Position numbers and translations under genes: made by a program. The notes below the pieces were generated by a model. That model was not told where the DNA came from. It saw only the letters and a list, made by a program, of their open reading frames with translations, and ran no database searches. Shown here one piece after another: positions 25,585 through 33,661 of a stretch of 37,422 nucleotides of DNA; position 1 is the first letter of the stretch; each line of letters starts with the position of its first letter. This stretch comes from Smithella sp. (lineage in GTDB: Bacteria > Desulfobacterota > Syntrophia > Syntrophales > Smithellaceae), in contig JAAZHX010000052.1 of NCBI GenBank assembly GCA_012510495.1, forward strand, positions 1 to 37,422, read 5' to 3'.

Positions 25585-27468
25585 TTATTCCTTTACTGTC
25601 TGCGACCAAACCACCTCGGCTTCTTCGATCAGGCCCAGTGCGATGAGTTTTTCACGGGACGACACGCCGCGGGCGGGATCGAATTGCATCAATTCGTAAA
25701 ACTGATTTTTCATCTCGTCAAAATAGATTTCAATGCCGGCAGTATCGCCGTCCCGGGCGGGTTCTTTCATGCGCGGGGTCAAATCGTCATCGGCCGCCCT
25801 GAAGCCGAATCGGTAGTTGATGCAGCGCTTCAGGCTGAAAACACGCAGGCCCGCCTCCATCATGGCGGGCACGTCATACCTATATCCGGCCGCCGCGTTG
25901 ATCAACTCCACAACCTCCGGAAGGGTCAGCGACCGGTCGGCAAACTGGCAGAGGCAGGCGCTGTTTTCGATGCTGCCGATCGCCGCCGCAAGCACCATGG
26001 TTTCGGCTTTCTTGACGTGCGTCAGCGCCTCCAAGTCGAATTCAAAGTTAATTTCAGGGTAGTTGCACGCTCCGGTTTCCATGAAATGCATCGCAGACTG
26101 CACATGGCAGGCGCCCCGGGGGCTCACCGCGTAGGCCAGGGCGTGACCGTGACCGCCCCTGGTGTCATGCATCGGCGCCTCCAGACCTTTGCTCTGCGCC
26201 GTATAGGCAATGGAATCGGCGCCGATGGAACGCGCCGCGGCCGCGCTCCCCATCGAAAGAAGAGCTCCCAGTTTGCCGTCCCGCACGGCCATCATCGGGA
26301 GAATCCTGTGCACCACCGTATCCATATCGCCCCAGATCAGCGGAATACCGCCGGTCTGCTCGTCCGACAGGTGTCCCTTTTCATAGGCTTCCATCGCCCA
26401 GGCAATCGTAGCGCCCGCGCTGATCGTATCCATGCCGAGATCATTGCAGATCCGGGCCGCCTTGCACACAGCCGCAAGGTCCGGGGATCCCTGCAGACAT
26501 CCGAACGCCACGACGGTCTCATATTCCGGGCCGGGCCCTTCCGCTACGGCAAACGGCCCTTCGTCCACCTGCACGATTCTCTTGCAGGCGACCGCGCAGT
26601 ACGCGCAGGTGGCGGTTTTTTTGAGATACGTCTCCGACAGGGTGCTCCCGGTAAGGGCGGAGGCCATTTCCTCGTCATAGCTGGATGTCCAGTTGCGCAT
26701 CGGCACGTCTCCGTCATACATGTGCCCCTCCAGATTCCCGGACGTGCCGAAGTCGTGAAGAACCTGGGAGATCAGATAATCTTTGATGCGCGGATTCAAC
26801 TCCCGGGCAAGCGACTTGATCCGATCCGGGTCGGCCAGAGAAAGCGTCCCGGCTCCGGATTGCACAACCAGCGCCTTCAGGTTCTTGGCGCCCATGACGG
26901 CGCCCATGCCGCACCGGCCGAAGGCATGGTGGGCCTCGTTGAGGATACAGGCAAAGGGAACTCCGTTTTCACCGGCCGGACCGATGACCAGGGACGTTGA
27001 CTTTTTCCCATAGGTTTTTTTGAGCTCCCGCGTGCACTCCAGAAGCCCCGTGCCCCATAGATTTCCCGCATCCCGGACGGACACGGATTCGTTTTCGATC
27101 ACCAGCACGGACGGCTTCTTTGCCCTGCCGGATAAAATCAAACCGTCGAATCCGGCGAGCCTGAACGCCGGCGGGAAATGGCCGCCGCAGGAGGATTCCG
27201 CAATGCCGCCGGTGAGCGGCGAACGCGCGGTCGCGTTCATCCGGCTGACGCCGGAAAGTTTGACGCCGGTCAGCGGGCCGTTCATCAGAATCAGAATCGC
27301 TTCGGGAGAAAGGGGATCGGCGGAAAAATCGGCCCGGTCCCAGAAGATTCTGGCTGCCAAGCCGCTGCCGCCGATATAGCGGCGGTAGGTTTCTTCCGGC
27401 AGTTGAAGAATGCTGACGGTCCCGCTGGAAAGATCAACGTCGGCAATCCGGCCTGTGTTTCCTTTCAT
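25585..27468 (-). CDS. Aldehyde:ferredoxin oxidoreductase (tungsten/molybdopterin, AOR family)
   Basis: Oxidises aldehydes to acids with ferredoxin, or reduces acids at low potential, using a bis-pterin tungsten site and one 4Fe-4S cluster. The 627 residues match the family. The cluster motif is C288-AY-C291-AVA-C295, with the distal Cys507 in ACLCQFA. RMNATARSPLTGG and GRCGMGAVMGAKNLKA are typical pterin-binding segments of the N-terminal domain. Residue 1 is set at MKGNTGRIADVDL because AAGGAG lies ten bases before it; the frame is open 14 codons further but without support. Oxygen-sensitive chemistry of this kind implies an anaerobe. It is redundant in reaction type with the NAD-linked dehydrogenase next to it, differing in electron carrier. 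Confidence 0.94.
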   Translation of the reverse strand: MKGNTGRIADVDLSSGTVSILQLPEETYRRYIGGSGLAARIFWDRADFSADPLSPEAILILMNGPLTGVKLSGVSRMNATARSPLTGGIAESSCGGHFPPAFRLAGFDGLILSGRAKKPSVLVIENESVSVRDAGNLWGTGLLECTRELKKTYGKKSTSLVIGPAGENGVPFACILNEAHHAFGRCGMGAVMGAKNLKALVVQSGAGTLSLADPDRIKSLARELNPRIKDYLISQVLHDFGTSGNLEGHMYDGDVPMRNWTSSYDEEMASALTGSTLSETYLKKTATCAYCAVACKRIVQVDEGPFAVAEGPGPEYETVVAFGCLQGSPDLAAVCKAARICNDLGMDTISAGATIAWAMEAYEKGHLSDEQTGGIPLIWGDMDTVVHRILPMMAVRDGKLGALLSMGSAAAARSIGADSIAYTAQSKGLEAPMHDTRGGHGHALAYAVSPRGACHVQSAMHFMETGACNYPEINFEFDLEALTHVKKAETMVLAAAIGSIENSACLCQFADRSLTLPEVVELINAAAGYRYDVPAMMEAGLRVFSLKRCINYRFGFRAADDDLTPRMKEPARDGDTAGIEIYFDEMKNQFYELMQFDPARGVSSREKLIALGLIEEAEVVWSQTVKE

Positions 27469-27559
27469 ATCAATTTCTCCTTGCCGTATGGCGCAAACCC
27501 TGTTCCGCAATCAACCCTGAACATTACGCCCCGCGGCCGCAATGTCACCGGAAGAAATT

Positions 27560-28000
27560 TTATTTTTTCGTGACGATCAGTCGCTCAAGGCCCATTTCCT
27601 TTAGAGCCACCGGAAAGAGCTGAAACGCGGGCCTGATGACCGGCAGCAGCTTCAGCATGGCGGTGACCTTTCCGCCTTGCTTGATGATGCCTTTGGTGAT
27701 CCCGGCAATCGGATTTTCCAGGCCGTGCCAGAACCGGTGGGAATGGTCGGCCGGCTGCTTGGACCACACATCTTCCTTGAGATCGCAGGGCCCCAGATAA
27801 AAGGAGCCGTAATAGCCGGGCTTCGACGGCGGATTTTTCAGGTCAATCGTGATTTCCGTGTCCGGGTCCGTGTACATGAATTTGATGATGATGCCCGCCT
27901 TACTCATTTTCGTGCCGATCTTTTCGTCTTTCAGCACCCGGTCCAGAAAATATCCGTAAATTCTGTAAAGATCATCCGCATCCTTGTAATACTGGCTCAT
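27560..28000 (-). CDS. SCP2-like (sterol carrier protein fold) protein
   Basis: Small 146-residue soluble protein. The pattern LYRIYGYFLDRVLKDEKIGTK, an extended stretch FMYTDPDTEITIDLKNP, then WSKQPADHSHRFWHGLENPI and KGIIKQGGKVTAMLKLLPVI fits the SCP2 sterol-transfer fold in its bacterial form, which binds hydrophobic ligands such as fatty acyl groups. No catalytic residues are evident. GGAGG seven bases before ATG fixes the start. Its place among acyl-CoA and aldehyde enzymes suggests that it carries or buffers a hydrophobic intermediate. The SCP2 call is from the overall pattern and is less sure than its neighbours; a function beyond lipid binding is not claimed. Confidence 0.65.
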   Translation of the reverse strand: MSQYYKDADDLYRIYGYFLDRVLKDEKIGTKMSKAGIIIKFMYTDPDTEITIDLKNPPSKPGYYGSFYLGPCDLKEDVWSKQPADHSHRFWHGLENPIAGITKGIIKQGGKVTAMLKLLPVIRPAFQLFPVALKEMGLERLIVTKK

Positions 28001-28090
28001 TGCCGCCTCCTTATATCAAGCGTTAAAAGTCGAAGAGAGATCCGTGCTGCAACTTCTCCGGATCAGCCAAATCGAGCGAAACGGGCAACA

Positions 28091-29200
28091 TCACCGTCTC
28101 GCATCTTCCAGGCTCTTGCCGGGTAGCAGTGTACAATCGAGAAAGAAATTTTCGTAGATCGCTCCGATCAGCAGCCGATTCTTCCAGGATGCGGCCACAC
28201 TGGAACCGGACAATTCTTTCCCGTCGTTCTGATAGACCCGCGCTATGTCGTAGCCGCCGTTTTTCAAAGGCAGCACACGCACCACCTCAGACGGGGAAAG
28301 CTTGGACGCATCCTTCGAGTGGGCCACAAACGATAACAGTTTGGTATGGCATCCGGCCCAGATCGACCCGTCGGGGAGAACGTCCAGGTTATCTACGCCC
28401 GTGTCAAGCTCGATGGTCCCCCGCCCGGCAAGCTCACCCGTTTGAACATTTCGTGAATAGACATGAATTTTTCGTCCCACGGTGGCACCCACATACACCG
28501 TTTTACCGTCGGGACTCTGCGCGATGCCGTTGGCATAACCGATGCCTCCCGCAACTTTCCTGAACTGTCCGCCATCGTAATAAAGAACGTAGGAAACCGG
28601 AAGCTGAAGATAATTTTCCAGCATCTTTCCCCACTTTGAAGTCCAGCCGTGATCAATGGTCACATAGAACTGACGGGGACCCACCCCGAGAATATCGTTC
28701 GGCGTTGTCAATTCCGGGCTTTTGATGGTTTCCAGATAGTGCAGTTTCCCGTCGCGATAGGAAAAAATCTCCACGGTGCAAACGCCTGTGGCTTCAAAAA
28801 AATGACTGTCTTCCCCCATGTTGATGACGAAGAGCAGCTTGCCGCCGTCGGGTCCGTGATATAAATTGATTCCGTGGGGTGTCAGATGGCCAGGGAAGTC
28901 TGTTTTCAAAAGGACGGGCTTGGAGCCGGGCGCCGCAAGATCATAGGCCAGGATGCCGGAGTAAGGACGCTTTTGACCGGCGATGGCCGCCCGGCGGTCG
29001 GTGAATGATCCCAGCGCCACGGCCGCGCCGCGATCGATATCGATATCCTCGACGCCGGGAAATCCCGGGACGGCGACAGAACTATACAGAGAAAAGGGTT
29101 CTATTCTTTTGAGTTCGCCGGCGTTCCAGAGTGTTTTTACGAGCAGCGCCCCAATCAGAACAACAACCGCACAAACCATAATGATGATCTTCTTTTTCAT
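28091..29200 (-). CDS. Paraoxonase/arylesterase-like beta-propeller lactonase, membrane-anchored
   Basis: Protein of 369 residues with an N-terminal hydrophobic anchor (residues 4-24) and a six-bladed propeller resembling serum paraoxonase. Residues matching the PON1 calcium ligands, by motif, are Glu51 and Asp52 (GVEDIDID), Asn168 and Asp169 (TPNDILGVG), Asn224 (GYANGIAQSPDG), Asp270 and Asn271 (GVDNLDVLPDG). His109 in LTPHGINLY matches PON1 His115, whereas the His134 position appears replaced or displaced by a short insertion. PON enzymes hydrolyse lactones and aryl esters, and their N-terminal anchor is retained. Translation starts at the second Met of the frame, because AAGGAGG lies eight bases before it. 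A lactone-opening step in the pathway is an inference. Confidence 0.83.
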   Translation of the reverse strand: MKKKIIIMVCAVVVLIGALLVKTLWNAGELKRIEPFSLYSSVAVPGFPGVEDIDIDRGAAVALGSFTDRRAAIAGQKRPYSGILAYDLAAPGSKPVLLKTDFPGHLTPHGINLYHGPDGGKLLFVINMGEDSHFFEATGVCTVEIFSYRDGKLHYLETIKSPELTTPNDILGVGPRQFYVTIDHGWTSKWGKMLENYLQLPVSYVLYYDGGQFRKVAGGIGYANGIAQSPDGKTVYVGATVGRKIHVYSRNVQTGELAGRGTIELDTGVDNLDVLPDGSIWAGCHTKLLSFVAHSKDASKLSPSEVVRVLPLKNGGYDIARVYQNDGKELSGSSVAASWKNRLLIGAIYENFFLDCTLLPGKSLEDARR

Positions 29201-29239
29201 GCCTTGTTCCTCCTTGTTCACGCCTCCGGAAAAGGACGT

Positions 29240-30400
29240 TTATTTACGCTGGTCGAAGCGTCTGCCGAAGATCATGCCGGCAATCCCGATCTTCAGCATC
29301 TGAATCGTGCCGCCCGCCACCCCCCAGGCCTTCGCGTCACGGTACATGCGTTCCACGGGGAATTCCGTACTATAGCCGTATCCCCCGAACACCTGCATGG
29401 CTGTACTCGTCACGTCCACCACCATCTCGTTGGCATAAGACTTGGCCATCGAGGCCTCGTAAATCGACGGAAGTCCCTGCCCCGCCCCGCTTACGGCCCG
29501 ATACACCAGAAGCCTGGCCGCGTCGATTTTCGCGGCCATATCCACCATCATGAACTGCACCGCCTGGAATTCGCAGATCGGCCGGTTGAAGGCCTTTCTT
29601 TCCATGGCGTAGGCTTTCGCCTCCTCGAACGCGCCGCCCGCTATGCCCAGGCACATCGCCGAATTGCCGCACCGTTCGATATCGAAAGTCCACATCAGCT
29701 TGCCGAATTCGCCCTGAGGAATAACCAGATTGGATTTCGGCACCCGCACATTGTCAAAAACGAGCTCGCACGACGGCATGCCCCGGAGGCCCATGAATTT
29801 TTCCTGCTTGCCGAAGGTAAAACCGGGCGCTCCCTTCTCCACCAGCAGACCGCCGATGCCCTTGTATCCTTTCACGCCGCCGAAGCGGGTATAAACCATG
29901 TAGTGGCTGGCGTGCCCCCCGCCGGTAATGAAGCATTTACGGCCGTTGAGAATATAATCGTCACCGTCCTCGTCGGCATGCGTCGTGAGAGCGGTGAGGT
30001 CGGAGCCCGCTTCCGGCTCGGTCATGCAGACGGACACGCTCAACTCGCCACGGCAGACGCCGGGCACAACTGTTTTTTTCTGCTCCTCGGTGCCGAAAAT
30101 GTCGATGACCCGAACCGGCCCGACGTTGGATTCAAACACCGGCGCCGCGATCATGGGACTGAACTTGGCCAGTTCTTCAATGCACAAAATCGCGTTGAGA
30201 GCCGGCTGACCCCCGCCGCCGTGGGCGGTGGACAGCGTCATTCCCAAGAGCCCGAGATCAGCGTATTTTTTCAGCAGACCATACGGAAATTCCCCCGTCT
30301 CATCAACGTGCCGGGCCAGTTCCTTGAATTTTTCCCGCTGGCCCATGGTCCGGATGGTATCGACCAGCATCTTTTGTTCTTCATTTAATGTAAAATCCAT
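29240..30400 (-). CDS. Acyl-CoA dehydrogenase
   Basis: FAD-dependent alpha,beta-dehydrogenation of an acyl-CoA, 386 residues. Seen are the N-terminal helical part, CMTEPEAGSDL (125-135), the FAD/substrate strand KCFITGGGHA, and the C-terminal helices with FGGYGYSTEFPVERMYRDAK (338-357). At the position of the usual catalytic Glu (Y-E-G-T in medium- and short-chain enzymes) the sequence is AGGT (Gly363). A Glu stands instead at residue 242 in TFDIERCG, the helix-G position used by isovaleryl-CoA and long-chain dehydrogenases. It is therefore probably active with that geometry, which favours branched or bulky acyl groups. The start at Met 3 of the frame is chosen because AAGGA is six bases before it. 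ETF genes are not in the window. Confidence 0.94.
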   Translation of the reverse strand: MDFTLNEEQKMLVDTIRTMGQREKFKELARHVDETGEFPYGLLKKYADLGLLGMTLSTAHGGGGQPALNAILCIEELAKFSPMIAAPVFESNVGPVRVIDIFGTEEQKKTVVPGVCRGELSVSVCMTEPEAGSDLTALTTHADEDGDDYILNGRKCFITGGGHASHYMVYTRFGGVKGYKGIGGLLVEKGAPGFTFGKQEKFMGLRGMPSCELVFDNVRVPKSNLVIPQGEFGKLMWTFDIERCGNSAMCLGIAGGAFEEAKAYAMERKAFNRPICEFQAVQFMMVDMAAKIDAARLLVYRAVSGAGQGLPSIYEASMAKSYANEMVVDVTSTAMQVFGGYGYSTEFPVERMYRDAKAWGVAGGTIQMLKIGIAGMIFGRRFDQRK

Positions 30401-30425
30401 GTTCATTCCTTAGCTAAAGTATTGG

Positions 30426-31793
30426 TTAGATCAGTGAAGCTAATTCTTTTATATTATTTGTCTTTTCCATGTTCAAAATCGTGTCGACGATTCGATCCAC
30501 ATTGTTTTGATCCCGTCTGCCTGCGAAAAACTTCACTTTTTGCGCGATGTCTCCGGCTTCCATCGGATCACGCGGATCACCTTTGGGAATGTTCACCGTT
30601 TTCACCAGACGTTCGCCGTTTTTCAGCAGGATTTCCACACGGCTCGCGGTTTTGTCCGGATACATTTTATTCAGTTCGTCATCGGTTTTCACTGTCACTT
30701 TCTGTCGCAGCGCGATAATCGCCGGATCGACAATACGCCGCTCCGTGAGCTGCGCGGGACCCAGCGCACCGTCTAGGATGCAGGCCGCCACGACATACGG
30801 AATGGAAAACTGCGCGGAGACAAAACTGCCGCCTTCCGGAACGCCCTTCCCCACGGCCAGAGCGGCCACACCGTAAGTGAACACCTCGACGCCATCCACA
30901 TCATCCGGGACAAACCCTTTTTCCTTTTTCAGCGTGAGCGTCGCCTGCGCCGCACCATGCGTGTGCCGGCAGGCAGTGTAAGGCTTGAAATAAACGTCGT
31001 TGATGGAATAATGCTCTCCCAGATTTTCCGTGATGCGCTCCGGTTTGGCGTCCACTTTCATGGTGATCTGCGTGATGCCGCCCTTGAGCTCCGTCCCTTC
31101 CAGAACAAACGGACTGCCGGTGATGCCCTTTCCCGCGAGCCCCGCCGCCATGATGCCGGCGCTCGCCGCCTGGCCGCCCTGAACAATCTTTACGGTATAG
31201 CCGCCCATAAGCTGCTCCGCCATGGAAACGGGCAGAATATAGCCGGCAATGCCGATGGCGTTGAGCATCACGGGATAGGCCTGCCCCATCAGTTTGGAAA
31301 CCGCCACGGCTGAGCCTAACGTTCCGCAGGTGCCGGTGGGCAAAAATCCCGACAGGGTGTGATAGGGATGCATGGCTGCCGCTACCCGGTTGGAGACCTC
31401 GTAACCCGTCACTACCGCCTCGATCAGACGCTTGCCGGTAAGTCCCAGACTTTCCGCAACGGCCAGCGCCGCCGGAATGACAGACACGCCCGAATGATTG
31501 CCTCCGAAGCGGAGCCCGTCCTGCGCCTCGATGGCCTCGGCGGTCAGTCCGTTGATGAAAGCGGCGTTCTGTAATCCGGTCTTGAATCCGCAGCCCAGCG
31601 CCGTCGCGGCTTCCGGGCCGCCCAGCGACCGGACAAAGTCAATCGACGAGCGCACGGCATCCAGTTCCAGAGATCCGTAAATATTGGCCACATAGTCCAG
31701 GACGCAGAGTTTCGCCTTGTGCCGCACCTCTTCCGGCAGGGTATCAAAAGACAGATCCGAACAAAACCTGATCAGTTGTTGCGTGTGCTCCAT
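30426..31793 (-). CDS. MmgE/PrpD family protein
   Basis: Member of the family that contains 2-methylcitrate dehydratase, cis-aconitate decarboxylase and epimerases of dicarboxylic acids; 455 residues, normal length. Family landmarks are RHKAKLCVLDYVANIYG near the N-terminus, GFLPTGTCGTLGSA (149-162), Lys202 in YTVKIVQGGQAA and FKPYTACRHTHGAAQA (269-284). Asp92 and His100 are kept. The His that usually follows GF in GFHPTGT is Leu151 here, so the chemistry may differ from methylcitrate dehydration or decarboxylation. AAAGGAGG lies nine bases before the ATG. It stands between the CoA-transferase and the acyl-CoA dehydrogenase genes, implying action on a hydroxy or unsaturated di/tricarboxylic intermediate. 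No exact reaction is assigned. Confidence 0.88.
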   Translation of the reverse strand: MEHTQQLIRFCSDLSFDTLPEEVRHKAKLCVLDYVANIYGSLELDAVRSSIDFVRSLGGPEAATALGCGFKTGLQNAAFINGLTAEAIEAQDGLRFGGNHSGVSVIPAALAVAESLGLTGKRLIEAVVTGYEVSNRVAAAMHPYHTLSGFLPTGTCGTLGSAVAVSKLMGQAYPVMLNAIGIAGYILPVSMAEQLMGGYTVKIVQGGQAASAGIMAAGLAGKGITGSPFVLEGTELKGGITQITMKVDAKPERITENLGEHYSINDVYFKPYTACRHTHGAAQATLTLKKEKGFVPDDVDGVEVFTYGVAALAVGKGVPEGGSFVSAQFSIPYVVAACILDGALGPAQLTERRIVDPAIIALRQKVTVKTDDELNKMYPDKTASRVEILLKNGERLVKTVNIPKGDPRDPMEAGDIAQKVKFFAGRRDQNNVDRIVDTILNMEKTNNIKELASLI

Positions 31794-31853
31794 AGCTCAT
31801 CTCCTCCTTTAAAAAACGGAATGTCCCGGGCGGGAACAACCGGTTAAACGCTC

Positions 31854-32654
31854 CTACACATATCCGCGCTTCTCGTAGATCGTGATCATCCGGTGCGGAT
31901 CGATGACTTCCCGGATGACGCGGATTTCCTCGGCACGGGGCGGCTCGGTTTCATGGACATCATCGCTCACCTTGAGGTCCCACGGAGTCAGCTTGACCAC
32001 TTCGTCCACCGATGTCCCGGGATGAAAGCTTTCGAGATAGGCCTCTTTGGTCGCCGCATCAAAACGCAGAACGGCCTTGTTGGTAATGATGACCTGCGGA
32101 CCCGTGTCCGGCGGAAGCCCCCATCGCTCCCGGTCGCCCGGGCCGTCCAGATAGCCGGGCGTTGTGATGAAATCCACCTTTGCGGCCAGGCTGCGCGTGT
32201 TGTGAAGCGCAATGATGAGAACCCTTTTGGCAAGCGCTCCGATGGGGTTCGCGCCGCCGGAGCCGGGAAGGCGGCTTTTCGGCTTTGCATAATCGCCGAT
32301 GGCGGTGGTGTTGATGTTTCCGTACCTGTCGATCTGGCTTCCGGCCAGAAATCCCACATCCACCCATCCGCCCTGCAAAAACATTCCCATGACATCCGTG
32401 AGTCCGCCGATCATCGCCGCGCCGGGATTCAGACAGGGATCTCCCACGGAAAGCGCGGGCCGCGCGGGCCGTGCGTCAAACACGCCCGATTCCTGCATCA
32501 GCGTGGCTTTGGGCGCGTGCGTGTAACGGGCGATGTTCGCCGACATGGTGGGGAAACCCGTTCCCACGACCACAATGTCCCCGTCCCGGATTTCCCGGGC
32601 GCCGCAGCAGGCCATCAATTCCGGCTTGATATAATCACTGGGATGATTGCTCAT
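31854..32654 (-). CDS. CoA-transferase subunit B (glutaconate CoA-transferase type)
   Basis: Beta subunit of a class I CoA-transferase, 266 residues. LMQESGVFDARP holds Glu55, matching the catalytic Glu of glutaconate CoA-transferase (GctB Glu54) that forms the glutamyl-CoA thioester. GGWVDVGFLAGSQIDRYGNINTTAIGDY and GSGGANPIGALAKRV are typical for the family. The related cholesterol ring-opening enzyme IpdAB lacks this Glu, so true CoA transfer is favoured. AAAGGAGG precedes the start, and the gene follows subunit A by 15 bases. Together they would activate a free acid produced earlier in the pathway, probably with acetyl-CoA or succinyl-CoA as donor; donor and acceptor are unknown. Confidence 0.92.
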   Translation of the reverse strand: MSNHPSDYIKPELMACCGAREIRDGDIVVVGTGFPTMSANIARYTHAPKATLMQESGVFDARPARPALSVGDPCLNPGAAMIGGLTDVMGMFLQGGWVDVGFLAGSQIDRYGNINTTAIGDYAKPKSRLPGSGGANPIGALAKRVLIIALHNTRSLAAKVDFITTPGYLDGPGDRERWGLPPDTGPQVIITNKAVLRFDAATKEAYLESFHPGTSVDEVVKLTPWDLKVSDDVHETEPPRAEEIRVIREVIDPHRMITIYEKRGYV

Positions 32655-32669
32655 GCGTCCACCTCCTTT

Positions 32670-33605
32670 TCAGTACGTGTAGGATACGGGGTAGCCGTAG
32701 TCGAATGTCGCCTGCAGTTTTTTGTACTGGGCATATCCGAACTTTTGAATGTAGTGATTGACGTACTCCGTGCGGTCCTTCACGCCGAACACCCATTCGT
32801 CCAGAAACGCCTGAAATTCCTCGACGGTGTTGGAGGCTTCCTTGTACAGGTAGCCGTAAGCCAGATCCATGTCGTAGAAGCCGGGCGTGTATCCGGGATG
32901 CGCGCCGAAGGGCTCCTCGGTCACCGCGACAACCTTGAACGCCGGTACGATAGTGCGGGACGGATCCTTACCGATCGTTTCCCGGCTGACGATCCGTTCG
33001 CAGCTCACGATGACCTTACGCGCCGCGTTGGCACCCCACTTGCAGTCGCCGCCGATGCCCCACATCTGGGCGTTCCCCTCCTCGTCCGCCTGCTGCACGT
33101 GAATGATCGCCACATCCGGACGCAGCGCGGGCGCCAGCATCACGGGGCTGCCGTCAAAGGGGGAATCGATCATCTTGTACTTGCCGTCCCCCATAAAAGA
33201 TTTAACCTTCATCAGATCGGTCCCCACCATGTCCTTGACCGGCACGAAGGGCATACCCATCGCGCCCGCCATCAGCATGAGCGGAAGAGAAAGGTTGGTG
33301 TATTCCTCCAGCTCGATTCTGTGGGGGATCCCCTTTTCGATCGATCGCCGGTAACAGCGGGCAAGACCGTACACTCCCAGCGAGATAAAGGTGGCGATGA
33401 ACCGCTTCACACAACCTGCGCCGATCAGCATGTCAAAGTCGTCCGCGGCGTTGCTCCGCGTGATGGTCAGATCCTTCTTTTTCTGACGGATGATCTCGTG
33501 GATGGACGCAAACGGCGGCCTGCAGACATAGCCGCCGACAAACAGAAACTCCCCGTCATGGACAAATTTGCCAATGGCGTCCGCAGTGGACATCACCTTG
33601 CCCAT
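32670..33605 (-). CDS. CoA-transferase subunit A (glutaconate CoA-transferase type)
   Basis: Alpha subunit partner of the preceding entry, 311 residues. N-terminal MSTADAIGKFVHDGEFLFVGG and KKKDLTITRSNAADDFDMLI show the Rossmann-like fold of class I CoA-transferases. ADEEGNAQMWGIGGDCKWGANAARKVIVSCERI is the conserved middle part found in GctA-like subunits. The N-terminal RPPFASIHEI and CVKRFIATFISLGVYGL are also family-like. AAAGGAGG before MGKVMS gives a firm start. It lies 56 bases downstream of the glycyl radical enzyme gene and 15 bases before subunit B, so it is translated as part of the same transcript. The acceptor acid cannot be named from sequence. Confidence 0.92.
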   Translation of the reverse strand: MGKVMSTADAIGKFVHDGEFLFVGGYVCRPPFASIHEIIRQKKKDLTITRSNAADDFDMLIGAGCVKRFIATFISLGVYGLARCYRRSIEKGIPHRIELEEYTNLSLPLMLMAGAMGMPFVPVKDMVGTDLMKVKSFMGDGKYKMIDSPFDGSPVMLAPALRPDVAIIHVQQADEEGNAQMWGIGGDCKWGANAARKVIVSCERIVSRETIGKDPSRTIVPAFKVVAVTEEPFGAHPGYTPGFYDMDLAYGYLYKEASNTVEEFQAFLDEWVFGVKDRTEYVNHYIQKFGYAQYKKLQATFDYGYPVSYTY

Positions 33606-33661
33606 ACCCCTCCTCCTTTGCGCGAAATGGCGGTGTTTCCGCCTTCAACGATCCTGCGCGG

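Noticed and set aside
31822-31838. Short inverted repeat TGTCCC/GGGAACA between the CoA-transferase and MmgE/PrpD genes
   Set aside because: The stem is short with a bulge and no T run follows, so a terminator is not supported.
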